A DNA stretch of 64,000 bases from Megaustenia siamemsis. Its lineage: Eukaryota > Mollusca > Gastropoda > Stylommatophora > Ariophantidae. The notes below the pieces were generated by a model. The model saw nothing but the letters and a program-made list of their open reading frames with translations, made no database searches and was not told where the DNA came from. The DNA lies in the NCBI GenBank assembly GCA_032433765.1, contig JAVIAB010000073.1:61154552-61218551 (forward strand), in the 5' to 3' direction. Shown here piece by piece: positions 38,733 through 49,499 of the stretch (the stretch's first letter is position 1; the number at the start of each line of letters is the position of its first letter). The translations under genes and the position numbers were made by a program.

Positions 38733-39299
38733 AGAGAAATGTTGAAAGTCATTAGCAATAGAGAAATGTTGAAAGTCATTAGCAAGAGAGAAATGTTGAA
38801 AGTCTTTAGCAATAGAGAAATGTTGAAAGTCATCAGCAAGAGAGAAATGTTGAAAGTCATTAGAAAGAGAGAAATGTTGAAAGTCATTAGCAAGAGAGAA
38901 ATGTTGAAAGTCATTAGCAAGAGAGAAATGTTGAAAGTCATTAGCAATAGAGAAATATTGAAAGTCATTAGCAAGAGAGAAATGTTGAAAGTCATTAGCA
39001 ATAGAGAAATGTTGAAAGTCATTAGCAAGAGAGAAATGTTGAAAGTCATTAGCAAGAGAGAAATGTTGAAAGTCATTAGCAAGAGAGAAATGTTGAAAGT
39101 CATTAGCAAGAGAGAAATGTTGAAAGACATTAACAAGAGAGAAATGTTGAAAGTCATTAGCAAGAGAGAAATGTTGAAAGTCATTAGCAAGAGAGAAATG
39201 TTGAAAGTCATTAGCAAGAGAGAAATGTTGAAAGTCATTAGCAAGAGAGAAATGTTGAAAGTCATTAGCAAGAGAGAAATGTTGAAAGCCATTAGCCAA
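38733..39299. repeat. 27-bp minisatellite (about 21 units)
   Basis: Unit AGAGAGAAATGTTGAAAGTC plus ATTAGCA, 27 bp. Main variants are AAGAGAG or AATAGAG and isolated substitutions; there are no indels. One plus-strand frame of 280 codons (38481-39323) runs through it as a REMLKVISK repeat with non-repeat ends, and two minus-strand frames are also open. Openness on both strands argues against calling a protein. The array lies about 280 bp upstream of candidate exon 1 of the minus-strand gene. Confidence 0.95.
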
Positions 39300-40074
39300 G
39301 ATTTGGTACTTCTATGGGTGTAACAATTATTGTACTGTTTTCTCTTATTACTTTGACTTAAACCTCTTCTACCTCGTCTGAACCTCGCCTGACCCTCGCT
39401 TGTATTCCAGTAAAGAGGGACAACATTGTTGGTGTCAATGCAGTCTCTTTTCTGCAAGCCGCTCATCGTGATGTCTGCTATTCGATGTACCAATCACCTT
39501 CTAGATATACCTTTCCCCCGTTTCACGTTATTTCAGAGTATTAACGCTCTCTGTGGCACATTGTTTTGTGATGATCGCACCACATATACTAACCATTTAA
39601 TTTGTTGCTTCCAAATATTTTACGCCACTGTTTTTATTCTCTTTCCTTATATTATCATTTCAAATTCTGTCTCTTCTTATCATTCCTTTCTCATCCTATA
39701 ACCATGAGAGTCGTTGGGCCACTAGATAAACTACAAACATCTTCTCCGCTGATCTTAATCTTAATCTTAATCTTCAGTCATTTTTTGGGACTGTGCATTC
39801 GAGAACTCTTCATTTGTGGATATTCTTCCAATCTCGTTCTCTTTCTATCACCCATTTTTCATATTTCCAGAGTCTTGCGTAAAGGTCTTTGTCAGACTAG
39901 ATAATTGAGGTACTTGTCCAAATCATTTAATTTTACGTTTCTTCACAACAGGAAACAGATCATCATGTACTTCGATTGCTTGTTGTAACCATTATCGAAT
40001 TTTTTTCTTATTCGTGAAACGGTTCAAGTAAGAAATACCCAAACATCCTTCGACAAAATTTAATAAACATAGCT
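39300..40074. other. Unique sequence, no gene seen
   Basis: Pyrimidine-rich unique sequence with a small CTTAAT repeat (four units near 39755-39777). Open frames of 91 and 100 codons show no recognisable domain. Confidence 0.5.
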
Positions 40075-41402
40075 TATGTTTTAGTTTGTTGTTTTGCTAC
40101 AAGTGTCCATGTTTTAATTCTGTTGTTTTGCTGTAAGTGTCCATGTTTTAATTCTGTTGTTTTGCTGTAGGGTCCATGTTTTACTCTGCTGTTATTACTG
40201 CAAGTGTCCATGTTTTATTCTGTTGTTTTGCTGCAAGTGTCCATGTTTTATTCTGTTGTTTTGCTGCAAGGGTCCATGTTTTATTCTGTTGTTTTGCTGT
40301 AGGGTCCATGTTTTATTTTGTTGTTTTCCTGTAAGGGTCCATGTTTTATTCTGTTGTTTTGCTGTAGGGTCCATGTTTTATTTTGTTGTTTTGCTGTAGG
40401 GTCCATGTTTTATTTTGTTGTTTTGCTGTAGGGTCCATGTTTTATTTTGTTGTTTTGCTGTAGGGTCCATGTTTTATTTTGTTGTTTTCCTGTAAGGGTC
40501 CATGTTTTATTTTGTTGTTTTCCTGTAAGGGTCCATGTTTTATTCTGTTGTTTTGCTGTAGGGTCCATGTTTTATTCTGTTGTTTTGCTGTAGGGTCCAT
40601 GTTTTATTCTGTTGTTTTGCTGTAGGGTCCATGTTTTATTTTCTTGTTTTGCTGTAAGGGTCCATGTTTTATTCTGTTGTTATTGCTGTAAGTGTCCATG
40701 TTTTACTCTGTTGTTATTGCTGCAAGTGTCCATGTTTTATTCTGTTGTTTTGCTGTAAGGGTCCATGATTTACTCTGTTGTTATTGCTGCAAGTGTCCAT
40801 GTTTTATTCTGTTGTTTTGCTGTAAGGGTCCATGTTTTACTCTGTTGTTATTGCTGCAAGTGTCCATGTTTTATTCTGTTGTTTTGCTGTAAGGGTCCAT
40901 GTTTTACTCTGTTGTTATTGCTGCAAGTGTCCATGTTTTATTCTGTTGTTTTGCTGTAAGTGTCCATGTTTTATTCTGTTGTTATTGCTGTAAGCGTCCA
41001 TGTTTTATTCTGTTGTTTTGCTGTAAGTGTCCATGTTTTATTCTGTTGTTATTGCTGTAAAGGTCCACGTTTTATTCTGTTGTTTTGCTGTAGGGTCCAT
41101 GTTTTATTCTGTTGTTTTGCTGTTAGCGTCCATGTTTTATTCTGTTGTTTTGCTGTAAGTGTCCATGTTTTATTCTGTTGTTTTGATGTAATGGTCCATG
41201 TTTTATTCTGTTGTTTTGCTGTAAGGGTCCATGTTTTACTCTGTTGTTGTTGCTGTAAGGTCCATGTTTTATTCTGTTGTTTTGCTGTAGGGGTCCATGT
41301 TTTATTCTGTTGTTTTGCTGTAAGGGCCTTTGTTTTACTCTGTTGTTTTGCTGTAAGTGTTCTTGTTTTACTCTGTTGTTTTGCTGTAAGGGTCCATGTT
41401 TT
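40075..41402. repeat. 32-33-bp minisatellite (about 40 units)
   Basis: Unit GTCCATGTTTTATTCTGTTG plus TTTTGCTGTAAGG, with one-base length variation (GTAGGG versus GTAAGGG). Between about 40690 and 40950 two variant units alternate (TTACTCTGTTGTTATTGCTGC and TTATTCTGTTGTTTTGCTGT types), giving a dimeric higher-order repeat of about 66 bp. The cysteine- and valine-rich open frames of up to 150 codons are by-products. Confidence 0.96.
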
Positions 41403-41442
41403 AGGAGCGTAAGGAAGCTTAAAGGAAATCAGAAAGAACTGA

Positions 41443-41821
41443 TTGGCTATTGTGATTTATTTGCCAGAATTAGAAATGTTGATAAAGTTCTGATATCGTG
41501 CTCAAGTATTGATATCATGGGAGTGATCAAATCCGGTGTTTTTGATAACGTTTTATAAATAGTCCCTTAGAACGACATTAGATGTGTGTGGGTTTTTTTT
41601 TAAACTTCAAAACGTCCATCGTTGAGCAGATTAACTGAAACAAATTGTGAAGGAAGGTCAAACAGTTCATTGTTTTATATTTCAATGTTGACGGTGATAT
41701 ACTCATGACATTAACGCTGGATATGCGTCCTCGGCTACTGATACGGGTTGGCACGTGATCCACTAAACAATCTGCAGCTAATCCGGGATCCTTGTTCCAG
41801 ACTTGGAGGTGTTGCTCGCAA
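41443..41821 (+). repeat. Dispersed repeat of unknown type, copy 1
   Basis: About 380 bp nearly identical to 51028-51430 in the same orientation. Shared features are GGCTATTGTGATTTA at the left, GTTCTGATATCGTGCTC, AAAACGTCCATCGTTGAGCA and a right end at GACTTGGAGGTGTTGCTCGC. Flanks differ on both sides. It has no long open frame and no obvious inverted ends or target duplication. It may be the 3' part of an uncharacterised non-autonomous element or of a LINE. Confidence 0.85.
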
Positions 41822-42149
41822 ATAGGCCATATTTTCAACGAGATAATTAAAATGGACGAATTTCCAAGCTAGTCCATAACGTTTATTTAATTACTTGTGA
41901 AGAAATTCTCCACCATTTTCTATAAATGGCATGACACCAGATACTGTTGAAGCATTTCAAATACGCTAGGAATCTTTCTAAAATCTGGACCAACTCTTCT
42001 TAGAAATTATTGATATAAAGTGATGGGGGCACCATGTCCTGAACGGACTGGAAACAAACCAACGAGTCCGCAATGATTACAGCACACAGACAGCATGTTT
42101 TGGTGGATGTTTCACGCATCGATGTCCAAATCAGGAATTCTTTCTTTCA
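41822..42149. other. Sequence between repeat and LINE remnant
   Basis: No recognised feature. The right part may already be decayed LINE, but I cannot read reverse transcriptase motifs there. Confidence 0.4.
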
Positions 42150-43310
42150 GTAACCCCCCAAACTCGCACCGATTGAATATGGCCTAGCAATTCTTATTGT
42201 CAGTAAGACACAAATTGACAGGCTGGAGAGAATATAGAAAGAAGCTATGCGCATTATCTTGGGTGTACGAGGGACACTCCCTGTTTAGCAATTAGGTATC
42301 TTCTTGACTTTCCAACCATGGGTGATATGATCAAGATCTGGAGGGCACGAGCATACCTGAAGATAACTGCAGATAAAAAGTATCCATTATACCACGAGCT
42401 CAACACAGAGAAATGTATCAGGCTAAAAGGAGGCAAATCATGGGTGGACCGAGCAGAAGATGTGATCAAACAGGTATGTGGGTTTACAAGTATCAACGCT
42501 GGCGAGGAGTGATAACATGTGCCTACGTCATTAAGGGGGCCATTCTCGTGTATTGTCATACTTGACCGAAAATTTATGGAACAGAACTCAGTCGTGGTCA
42601 TTGCGGAGGTCAGCGGTCTTATCTGGGATAACACCGATGAGAAAGATGCAGTCATCTATACAGACGGATCTGTAATACGACACAAAAGGAGTGCATGGGC
42701 ATTTACAGCACGCTCGGCAGGCAGAATAGTCAAGGAAGAGAGTGGTGCATACGTCATGACCACAAGTAGCATGACGATGGAGGTGATGGCAGTGACCAGG
42801 GCATTCATCTGGTTAGATTTGCAAGACTACACCCACGTCTGCATACTAAGTGATTCGATGGACATGATAAGAAAAGTGGAGAAGGGCGCTGTACGCAGGC
42901 AATGGATAGAGTCATTACAGAAGTAAACAAATAAGTATGGTCACCTTTGTCTACGTCCCTGTACATGCTTGAGTATGGGGAAATGAAAGAGCGGACAGGT
43001 TGGCTAGCTGCACTGTCCTTAAAGACGGTAAACCAAAGGATCCGGCAGACATCATCAATGCCCTCCTAGATATGGGAAGGGCACAGGACTTCGACAACCA
43101 TAAGTCCACGTCACTCCTTTCGATGAAAGAGGTGGCAGTTAATGGGCAAAGGCAGAAACGAGAAACTTAGTGTGCGTATAAGAAGACTTATCAACCAACA
43201 CAGACCTGGAGTCGTTAGTCGCTGGACACTGTGGGACTTGCCCAGGAGGGGATCTGAACACCCATGGATATGTTCGGAGTGCAATGATGATGACCTGCAA
43301 ATAAAACAAT
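42150..43310 (+). pseudogene. LINE remnant: reverse transcriptase C-terminus plus RNase H (family C)
   Basis: Plus-strand decayed ORF2 of a LINE that carried an RNase H domain (I/R1-like group; clade tentative). About 42165-42290 translates to a LERI..EAMRIILG segment typical of the end of the reverse transcriptase region. RNase H follows: YTDGS near 42655-42671 (first catalytic Asp), a Glu in TMEVMAVTRAF near 42780 and LSDSMDM near 42850. The last motif, HAGVWGNERADRLA (42964-43008), is in another frame. The tail encodes INQHRPGVVSRWTLWDLPRR near 43188-43250, matched by a scrap at 59770-59870. Stops and frameshifts separate the parts, so it is inactive. An AATAAA-like segment and poly-C end it near 43300-43327. 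Confidence 0.85.
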
Positions 43311-43327
43311 AACACCCCCCCCCCCCA

Positions 43328-44346
43328 ACAGTTTATCATGTTTATATTTTAATTTAAAAAAGAGTTTGATAATGTCTAATAAATGATAACAGCAATAAAT
43401 ACACTAGAGACACTATTTTAAACCTTGTTTTTGTATATGTATAGCAAGAATCTAACGAAAAAAGTATTTTATTCAAATATTCTTGGTATTGTTTGTAATT
43501 TACCAGCTGTATTTGTTTCCTCAATCTCTTTTGAATTGTCATATATTTCTGATATTTCTCAATGTCAACATTAAAAAATAAATGTTTGCACTATCAAATC
43601 TTTAAACCAGATTTGGTTAGATATGAGTTTAAAAAAAATAGATTTTGAAGATCTGCGAGAATGTGATGCTTAAGTGAACTGAAATAAAAAAAGCTAAATA
43701 CTAACTATATTTATGTACAATCCTAAACAATGTTTAAATAGGACTAAATATAGTTTGCTTCAATGAAAAATCGAAAAGACTTCCTGGTTTATCTTTTATT
43801 TGTGAGTCTGGTAACCACCACCCCCGCCCCAAGCAATGGGGGTTTCGTCTAATTTGAAAATCAACTCTGCTGATTTATAAATATTGACACGCGAACGCAC
43901 ACTCTTAACAAAGATTGACCATATTTGAATGAATCAAACCAATGCTAACAAGTGACTAGTTTTTTTTTTAGATGGACAAGCGGACAAGCATGTGTGTGTG
44001 TGTGTACTCCCATGGAGGGTTGATAACAAATATAAATAAATAAAATATCAAAGCGTAAGATCAGCTGTTATGAGTATTTTTGACTGTTAGGTGTGTGTGT
44101 TTTCATTCCAGTTTCCATAAGACACCGAGACTTAGGGAGGCAAAAACATTCATATTTCATACAATAAAATATTTCATGAAAGAGCACACAAAAAATAATT
44201 TCCTAAGTAACTCTTTAAAAAAAGTAAAAATAATAAATGAAAGCTGTGAAGTAGTGGACATAAATTACTAATTGTTCTGTTACTGGAGATTGATAAAATG
44301 GAAACACAAAATGCTGGGAAAAAAATTGTTGCAGCAGTTCGTAGCG
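43328..44346. other. AT-rich unique sequence, no gene seen
   Basis: Strongly AT-rich with poly-A runs and a short TG run near 43991. No domain, element or convincing splice pair seen. Confidence 0.5.
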
Positions 44347-45045
44347 TTAGAGGACCATAGCAATCTGGTAGGCGACCATCAACGATTTCCAGCAGAGGAC
44401 CATAGCAATCTGGTAGGCGACCATCAACGATTTCCAGCAGAGGACCATAGCAATCTGGTAGGCGACCATCAACGATTTCCAGTACAGTACCATAGAAATT
44501 TGGTAGGCGACCATCAACGAATTCCAGCAGAGGACCATAGCAATCTGGTAGGCGACCATCAACGATTTCCAGTACAGTACCATAGAAATTTGGTAGGCGA
44601 CCATCAACTATTTCCAGCAGAGGACTATAGCAATTTGGTAGGTGACCATCAACGATTTCCAGTAGAGGACCATAGCAATCTGGTAGGCGACCATCAACAA
44701 TTTCCAGTAGAGGACCATAGAAATTTGGTAGGTGACCATCAACGATTTCCAGTAGAGGACCATAGAAATTTGGTAGGCGACCATCAACGATTTCCAGTAG
44801 AGGACCATAGAAATTTGGTAGGCGACCATCAACGATTTCCAGTAGAGGACCATAGAAATTTGGTAGGCGACCATCAACGATTTCCAGTAGAGGACCATAG
44901 AAATTTGGTAGGCGACCATCAACGATTTCCAGTAGAGGACCATAGAAATTTGGTAGGCGACCATCAACGATTTCCAGTAGAGGACCATAGCAATCTGACA
45001 GGCGACCATCAACAATTTCCAGTAGAGGATCATAGCAATATTATT
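44347..45045 (+). repeat. 45-bp minisatellite (about 15 units) with intact plus-strand frame
   Basis: Unit GAGGACCATAGCAATCTGGT plus AGGCGACCATCAACGATTTCCAGCA split over 45 bp. The plus frame from 44272 to 45108 is open for 278 codons. It has a short non-repeat N-terminal part, about 15 copies of EDHSNLVGDHQRFPV and a non-repeat C-terminal end (SNIINKITASGDKFLKSAA). Substitutions include both silent (CTG/TTG) and replacement (AGC/AGA, GCA/GTA) changes. One minus-strand frame is also open in two long pieces. There is no signal peptide, domain or splice evidence, so I call it a repeat with a possible frame rather than a gene. Confidence 0.93.
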
Positions 45046-45227
45046 AATAAGATCACAGCCTCTGGAGATAAATTCCTCAAATCGGCTGCTAAGAGTTTAT
45101 TTAAATAGAAAAAAGAACAGTTGTAGGTAGCTATTATTGTGAACTTATTGTAATCATCCTGAAATAGTTTAGGAAAATCGAGGAGGGAGAATGAAGGCGT
45201 GTGAGAAAGGGAGAGATAGACACACAC

Positions 45228-45270
<43 letters not shown>

Positions 45271-45489
45271 CATGATCATACTATATTTATATAAACATAT
45301 AAACGTGTTTACATACACAGCGTCGTGATGTCCTTTCAGTCCTGTATCAGATGTGAAGATTGAAAACCACGAGCTCTTGTCTCGTAATCTACTATCACAC
45401 TTTTGGTTCTGCGCAACTTGTCCAATCATATCAGCAAGTCCGGCACGTGATCAGTGAGATGATTGATGCTACAGTAAAGTTGGTGGCCA
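45046..45489. other. Unique sequence with (GA)n microsatellite
   Basis: Contains about 18 GA dinucleotides at 45232-45267. Otherwise nothing recognised; the left border of the Penelope-like element may lie in the right part. Confidence 0.6.
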
Positions 45490-46820
45490 GCATAAACACA
45501 TTCGCATTGCCTTGAGGATCTTCTCTTCCATCACTCTCTCCCGTGGTCGTTCATACCGACTTTTCGTCCTTGATGTTTGTTCTCTCTACATCTCAATCCC
45601 TCACTCCGACGGCCTCCTGGCTCTACAGTTCTTTCTTGACCAGAGACAACACCCCTCTGTTGATACTGCCACTCTTCTCCGCCTTACTGAGCTTGTACTC
45701 AACCTCAACACCTTAGAGTTTAATGGTAACTTCTATGACCAAATCAGTGGAGTAGCCATGGGCACCAAGATGGGCCCTAGCTATGCTTGCCTATTTATGA
45801 GTTACCTTGAGCACCAAATCCTCAATTTGTATCAAGGTCCCCTTCCCATCATATACCTCCGGTACATTGATGACTGCTTCGGACTCGCTGATCTAATCAG
45901 AGGACGACGTCTCCAAGTTTACCGACTACATTGGCAGATATCACAAAGCTATCAAGATCATATCTGGTATATCCACTTCCTCTGTTACTTTCCTAGATCT
46001 TATTGTTTCCTTGGGTACTTCTGGCCTCCACACCTCAGTTTTCTATAAACCCACAGACGCCCATTGTTATCTTCTCTATACTTCATAACATTCACCTTCT
46101 TGTCGTGATTCAATTCCGTTCTCACAGTTATTGCATCTTTGTCGCATTTGCCAGGATGACCAAGATTTCCTCCAACAGGCTCACCTCATGTTAGGTTTCT
46201 TTAGCCGCCGGCTTTATCCAGACTCGATCCTCCAGTCTGCCCTGAAGATACTCAACCGATATCGTTCCATTCTCCACTTTGATCCCACTACTCGTCTACT
46301 CTCTAGTGATGCCCCTATGATCACCTTCAAACGCGACAGAAATTTGGGAGATATTCTGGTTAGGAGCCATCTCCCTCGCCCCGACCATCAACACTTGGGT
46401 ACGGCCCCTTGTGGTCGTAACTGCATCACCTGCACATATGTGCTCCCCACTGACTCTGTCTTATCCCCTAACGGACGGTTCGAGATTAAGCATGGCTTCA
46501 CATGTGTGTCCCGAAATATCATTTATGCCATCATATGCTAACGATGCCACATGCCTTATATTGGTGAGCCTAGGAGACGTCAGCGGAGAGAATTGTGAAC
46601 ATCTTCAAGATGTTCAACAGAATACTGGCACTCCAGTGTCTTCCCATTTCAATTCCTCTGACCACAAGGGCAAAGACGACATCCGTATCACTGGTATTGT
46701 CCTTTGCCATTTTGGCGACCGCAGCCGGTTTGTTTTGGAGAATTGCCTTATAGTCCAATTTGGTTCACTGACCCCACGAGGCAGGAATGTATCTCACTCG
46801 TACACGTAGTTTTCCTTTAG
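45490..46820 (+). pseudogene. Penelope-like element: reverse transcriptase and GIY-YIG remnant
   Basis: Plus-strand remnant of a Penelope-like retroelement, a class related to telomerase-type reverse transcriptases and usually ending in a GIY-YIG endonuclease. The reverse transcriptase part includes LFVLDVCSLYISIPHSDGL near 45555, GVAMGTKMGPSYACLFMSYL near 45750-45800 and the active-site YLRYIDDCFG near 45853-45882. After a frameshift a C-terminal region continues (46131-46541), with a Cys-rich CGRNCITCTYVLP segment. The GIY-YIG start reads IYAIIC, a stop, then RCHMPYIGE (46520-46575), and further frameshifts lead through EHLQDVQQNTGTPVSSHFN and LENCLIVQFGSL. The N-terminal part of the reverse transcriptase is missing or unrecognisable. 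Inactive because of several frameshifts and stops, but motifs are well preserved, so it is not very old. Confidence 0.9.
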
Positions 46821-47145
46821 TTGCTCCTTCCCTATTGCATAGCCTACTCTGCTACCCATGTTTGGGCACTTTAGTTTATCCACGATGCCATGCTATTCAT
46901 AATTCTCCTCCACTAGACCCCACTGCGATACGTCGGTGGACTCCTATACCTCTTTTGTCTGTGCTACTTACCCTTCATACATATCTTTTTGTACCCTACT
47001 CTCAGACAACTCATTCTGTCATGCATTTCTAGTACCTGTTATTCTTCTGTTTTATTCTTTCTCCTTTGTGTATGCACATTGACCTGGTGTGTACTCTTCT
47101 GGTTATGTGGGCGTTATGCACACATTTATACATATATATGATTGT
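46821..47145 (+). other. Probable 3' untranslated part of the Penelope-like element
   Basis: Pyrimidine-rich sequence following the GIY-YIG remnant. No independent feature; assignment to the element is by position only. Confidence 0.4.
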
Positions 47146-47199
47146 CCCTGTATGGGTGTGCATATATATGTATGTGTTTATAGGTATATATATATATAC

Positions 47200-47235
<36 letters not shown>

Positions 47236-47345
47236 GTGCATGTATACATATGTGCATGTGTATATATATACATATACATATACATGTATGTTTGCATATA
47301 TATATATATATATATATACATATACACACACGCTTTTGTGTGTGT
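47146..47345. repeat. TA-rich microsatellite (TATATACA/CATATATG)
   Basis: About 200 bp of imperfect TA and ATAC repeats, ending in a short TG run. Open frames on both strands here are artefacts of the simple repeat. Confidence 0.95.
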
Positions 47346-47990
47346 GTGTACATGTATGTGTGGGCCCTTAGATACTTAGAGACATTGTCATTGTCTTTGT
47401 AGTCGAGGTAACCTAGACAGTGTTCCCCCAACTCACATATTTTTAGAACCCTTTACACGGTTTTGACCCTCCAAATAGCAGGGTATTTACATCGCACGCC
47501 CGTGACTCTCTCTTTCTCATTCCGGCCACGGTCCACGACACAGGGAAAAAAAGTTTCCTTTTCTTAAATCAGTTTCGATTATTTTGTTTTGGATGTTTCA
47601 TTACCAGTTAAATATGTAGGATTAGTTTTATTTACTTACATATCTGTATGTGTGTTGTTTGTTTGTTCCTACTGAAGGCCTATTGAGCCGAAACGTCGTT
47701 CAAATTTGTGTCGTCTATCAATCACGTAATGCTTTTACCATACCATTTTTTCTATTTTTTTTATTCAATTCTCCCTCACATTTAGCTTGACTGCAGCTTC
47801 GTATTTTATGCATTCATTTGCATTTCTTTGCCTTAACCCCTCACTTTGTCAACACGCCTGTTTTATACATATATGGGATCATTGCTCCATGGAAATAAAT
47901 TACATGCCTTTTTTTGTTGCTATTTTCTTACATGTATTTTTCCAGGTTTTTTTTCTTCTTCTTGGTCTGTCTTATTTCGACTTAACTTCT
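47346..47990. other. Unique sequence, possible terminal part of the Penelope-like element
   Basis: Contains the sequence CTGAAGGCC..GAGCCGAAACGTC at 47672-47697, which resembles hammerhead-ribozyme core boxes known from terminal repeats of Penelope-like elements. The rest is T-rich unique sequence running into the 39-bp array, whose first diverged unit starts near 47990. Confidence 0.4.
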
Positions 47991-49084
47991 GTAGCTATTG
48001 CATTTCAGTCTTTGTGAGTGTTTTTGAATGTAGCCATTCATTTCAGTCTTTGTGATTGTTTTTGAATGTAGCCATTGCATTTCAGTCTTTGTGATTGTTT
48101 TTTTAATGTAGCCATTGCATTTCAGTCTTTGTGATTGTTTTTGAATGTAGCCATTGCATTTCAGTCTTTGTGATTGTTTTTGAATGTAGCCATTGCATTT
48201 CAGTCTTTGTGATTGTTTTTGAATGTAGCCATTGCATTTCAGTCTTTGTGATTGTTTTTGAATGTAGCCATTGCATTTCAGTCTTTGTGATTGTTTTTGA
48301 ATGTAGCCATTGCATTTCAGTCTTTGTGATTGTTTTTGAATGTAGCCATTGCATTTCAGTCTTTGTGATTGTTTTTGAATGTAGCCATTGCATTTCAGTC
48401 TTTGTGATTGTTTTTTAATGTAGCCATTCATTTCAGTCTTTGTGATTGTTTTTGAATGTAGCCATTGTATTTCAGTCTTTGTGATTGTTTTTGAATGTAG
48501 CCATTGCATTTCAGTCTTTGTGATTGTTTTTGAATGTAGCCATTGCATTTCAGTCTTTGTGATTGTTTTTGAATGTAGCCATTGCATTTCAGTCTTTGTG
48601 ATTGTTTTTGAATGTAGCCATTGCATTTCAGTCTTTGTGATTGTTTTTGAATGTAGCCATTGCATTTCAGTCTTTGTGATTGTTTTTTTAATGTAGCCAT
48701 TGCATTTCAGTCTTTGTGATTGTTTTTGAATGTAGCCATTGCATTTCAGTCTTTGTGATTGTTTTTGAATGTAGCCATTGCATTTCAGTCTTTGTGATTG
48801 TTTTTGAATGTAGCCATTGCATTTCAGTCTTTGTGATTGTTTTTGAATGTAGCCATTGCATTTCAGTCTTTGTGATTGTTTTTGAATGTAGCCATTGCAT
48901 TTCAGTCTTTGTGATTGTTTTTGAATGTAGCCATTGCATTTCAGTCTTTGTGATTGTTTTTGAATGTAGCCATTGCATTTCAGTCTTTGTGATTGTTTTT
49001 GAATGTAGCCATTGCATTTCATTCTTTGTGATTGTTTTTGAATGTGGCCATTGCATTTCAGTCTTTGTGATTGTTTTTGAATCT
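47990..49084. repeat. 39-bp minisatellite (about 28 units)
   Basis: Unit TTTCAGTCTTTGTGATTGTT plus TTTGAATGTAGCCATTGCA, 39 bp. Occasional units lack GC (ATTCATTTCAG) or gain or lose T in the T-run. Edge units are diverged. The 346-codon minus-strand frame (a 13-residue CNGYIQKQSQRLK repeat) and several plus frames are by-products of a 39-bp period without stops; they switch frame at T-run indels. Confidence 0.96.
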
Positions 49085-49499
49085 CTTCTGTGAGAATAAG
49101 GCTGGCTACAGTATCTTTTGTTTATCGCTGCCAATCCTTATATTTCTTCAATCTCACCTTTATAACATAAGCACGTGTACCTTAATCGATTACCTTTTCT
49201 GACTTTGTCTAAGAGCGTTCTCTATTGATGGCTACATTATGAGGCCTTTTTCTACTAGAACTTTGGTAATGACACCTTTTTTTCGCGACTTGTTCACGTC
49301 TTGGGGCATTGGAACACTTCGCGGCAGTTTAAGACGTTAGGAGTCACGTGACAGAGTTGCAAATATGGTCACCGAGATTATATGTCATCATTATGTGCCA
49401 AACCGGTTAATGTAGGTGTTCATGTCCTTCTACAGTTCACTATCAGCAGTACATCGTAACAATTTGGTTGTTGACTACTTACCATGTCATAACACCAAG
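49085..49499. other. Unique sequence, no gene seen
   Basis: Nothing recognised between the 39-bp array and the LINE remnant. Confidence 0.5.

Noticed and set aside
40157..41558. Cysteine-rich 80-150-codon frames, superficially like small cysteine-rich proteins
   Set aside because: They come from the 33-bp repeat. Cysteines arise from TGTTGTTTTGC and recur in all units without conserved spacing beyond the period.
47029..47431. About 100-codon frames rich in Y, I and H on both strands
   Set aside because: Artefacts of the TA/CA simple repeat.
1..49084. Idea that arrays prefer monomer lengths divisible by three, hinting at coding
   Set aside because: About four or five of eleven arrays have such lengths, close to the one third expected by chance.
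47982..49134. 346-codon minus-strand frame with a 13-residue repeat
   Set aside because: A product of the 39-bp period. Other frames on both strands are also long and switch at T-run indels.
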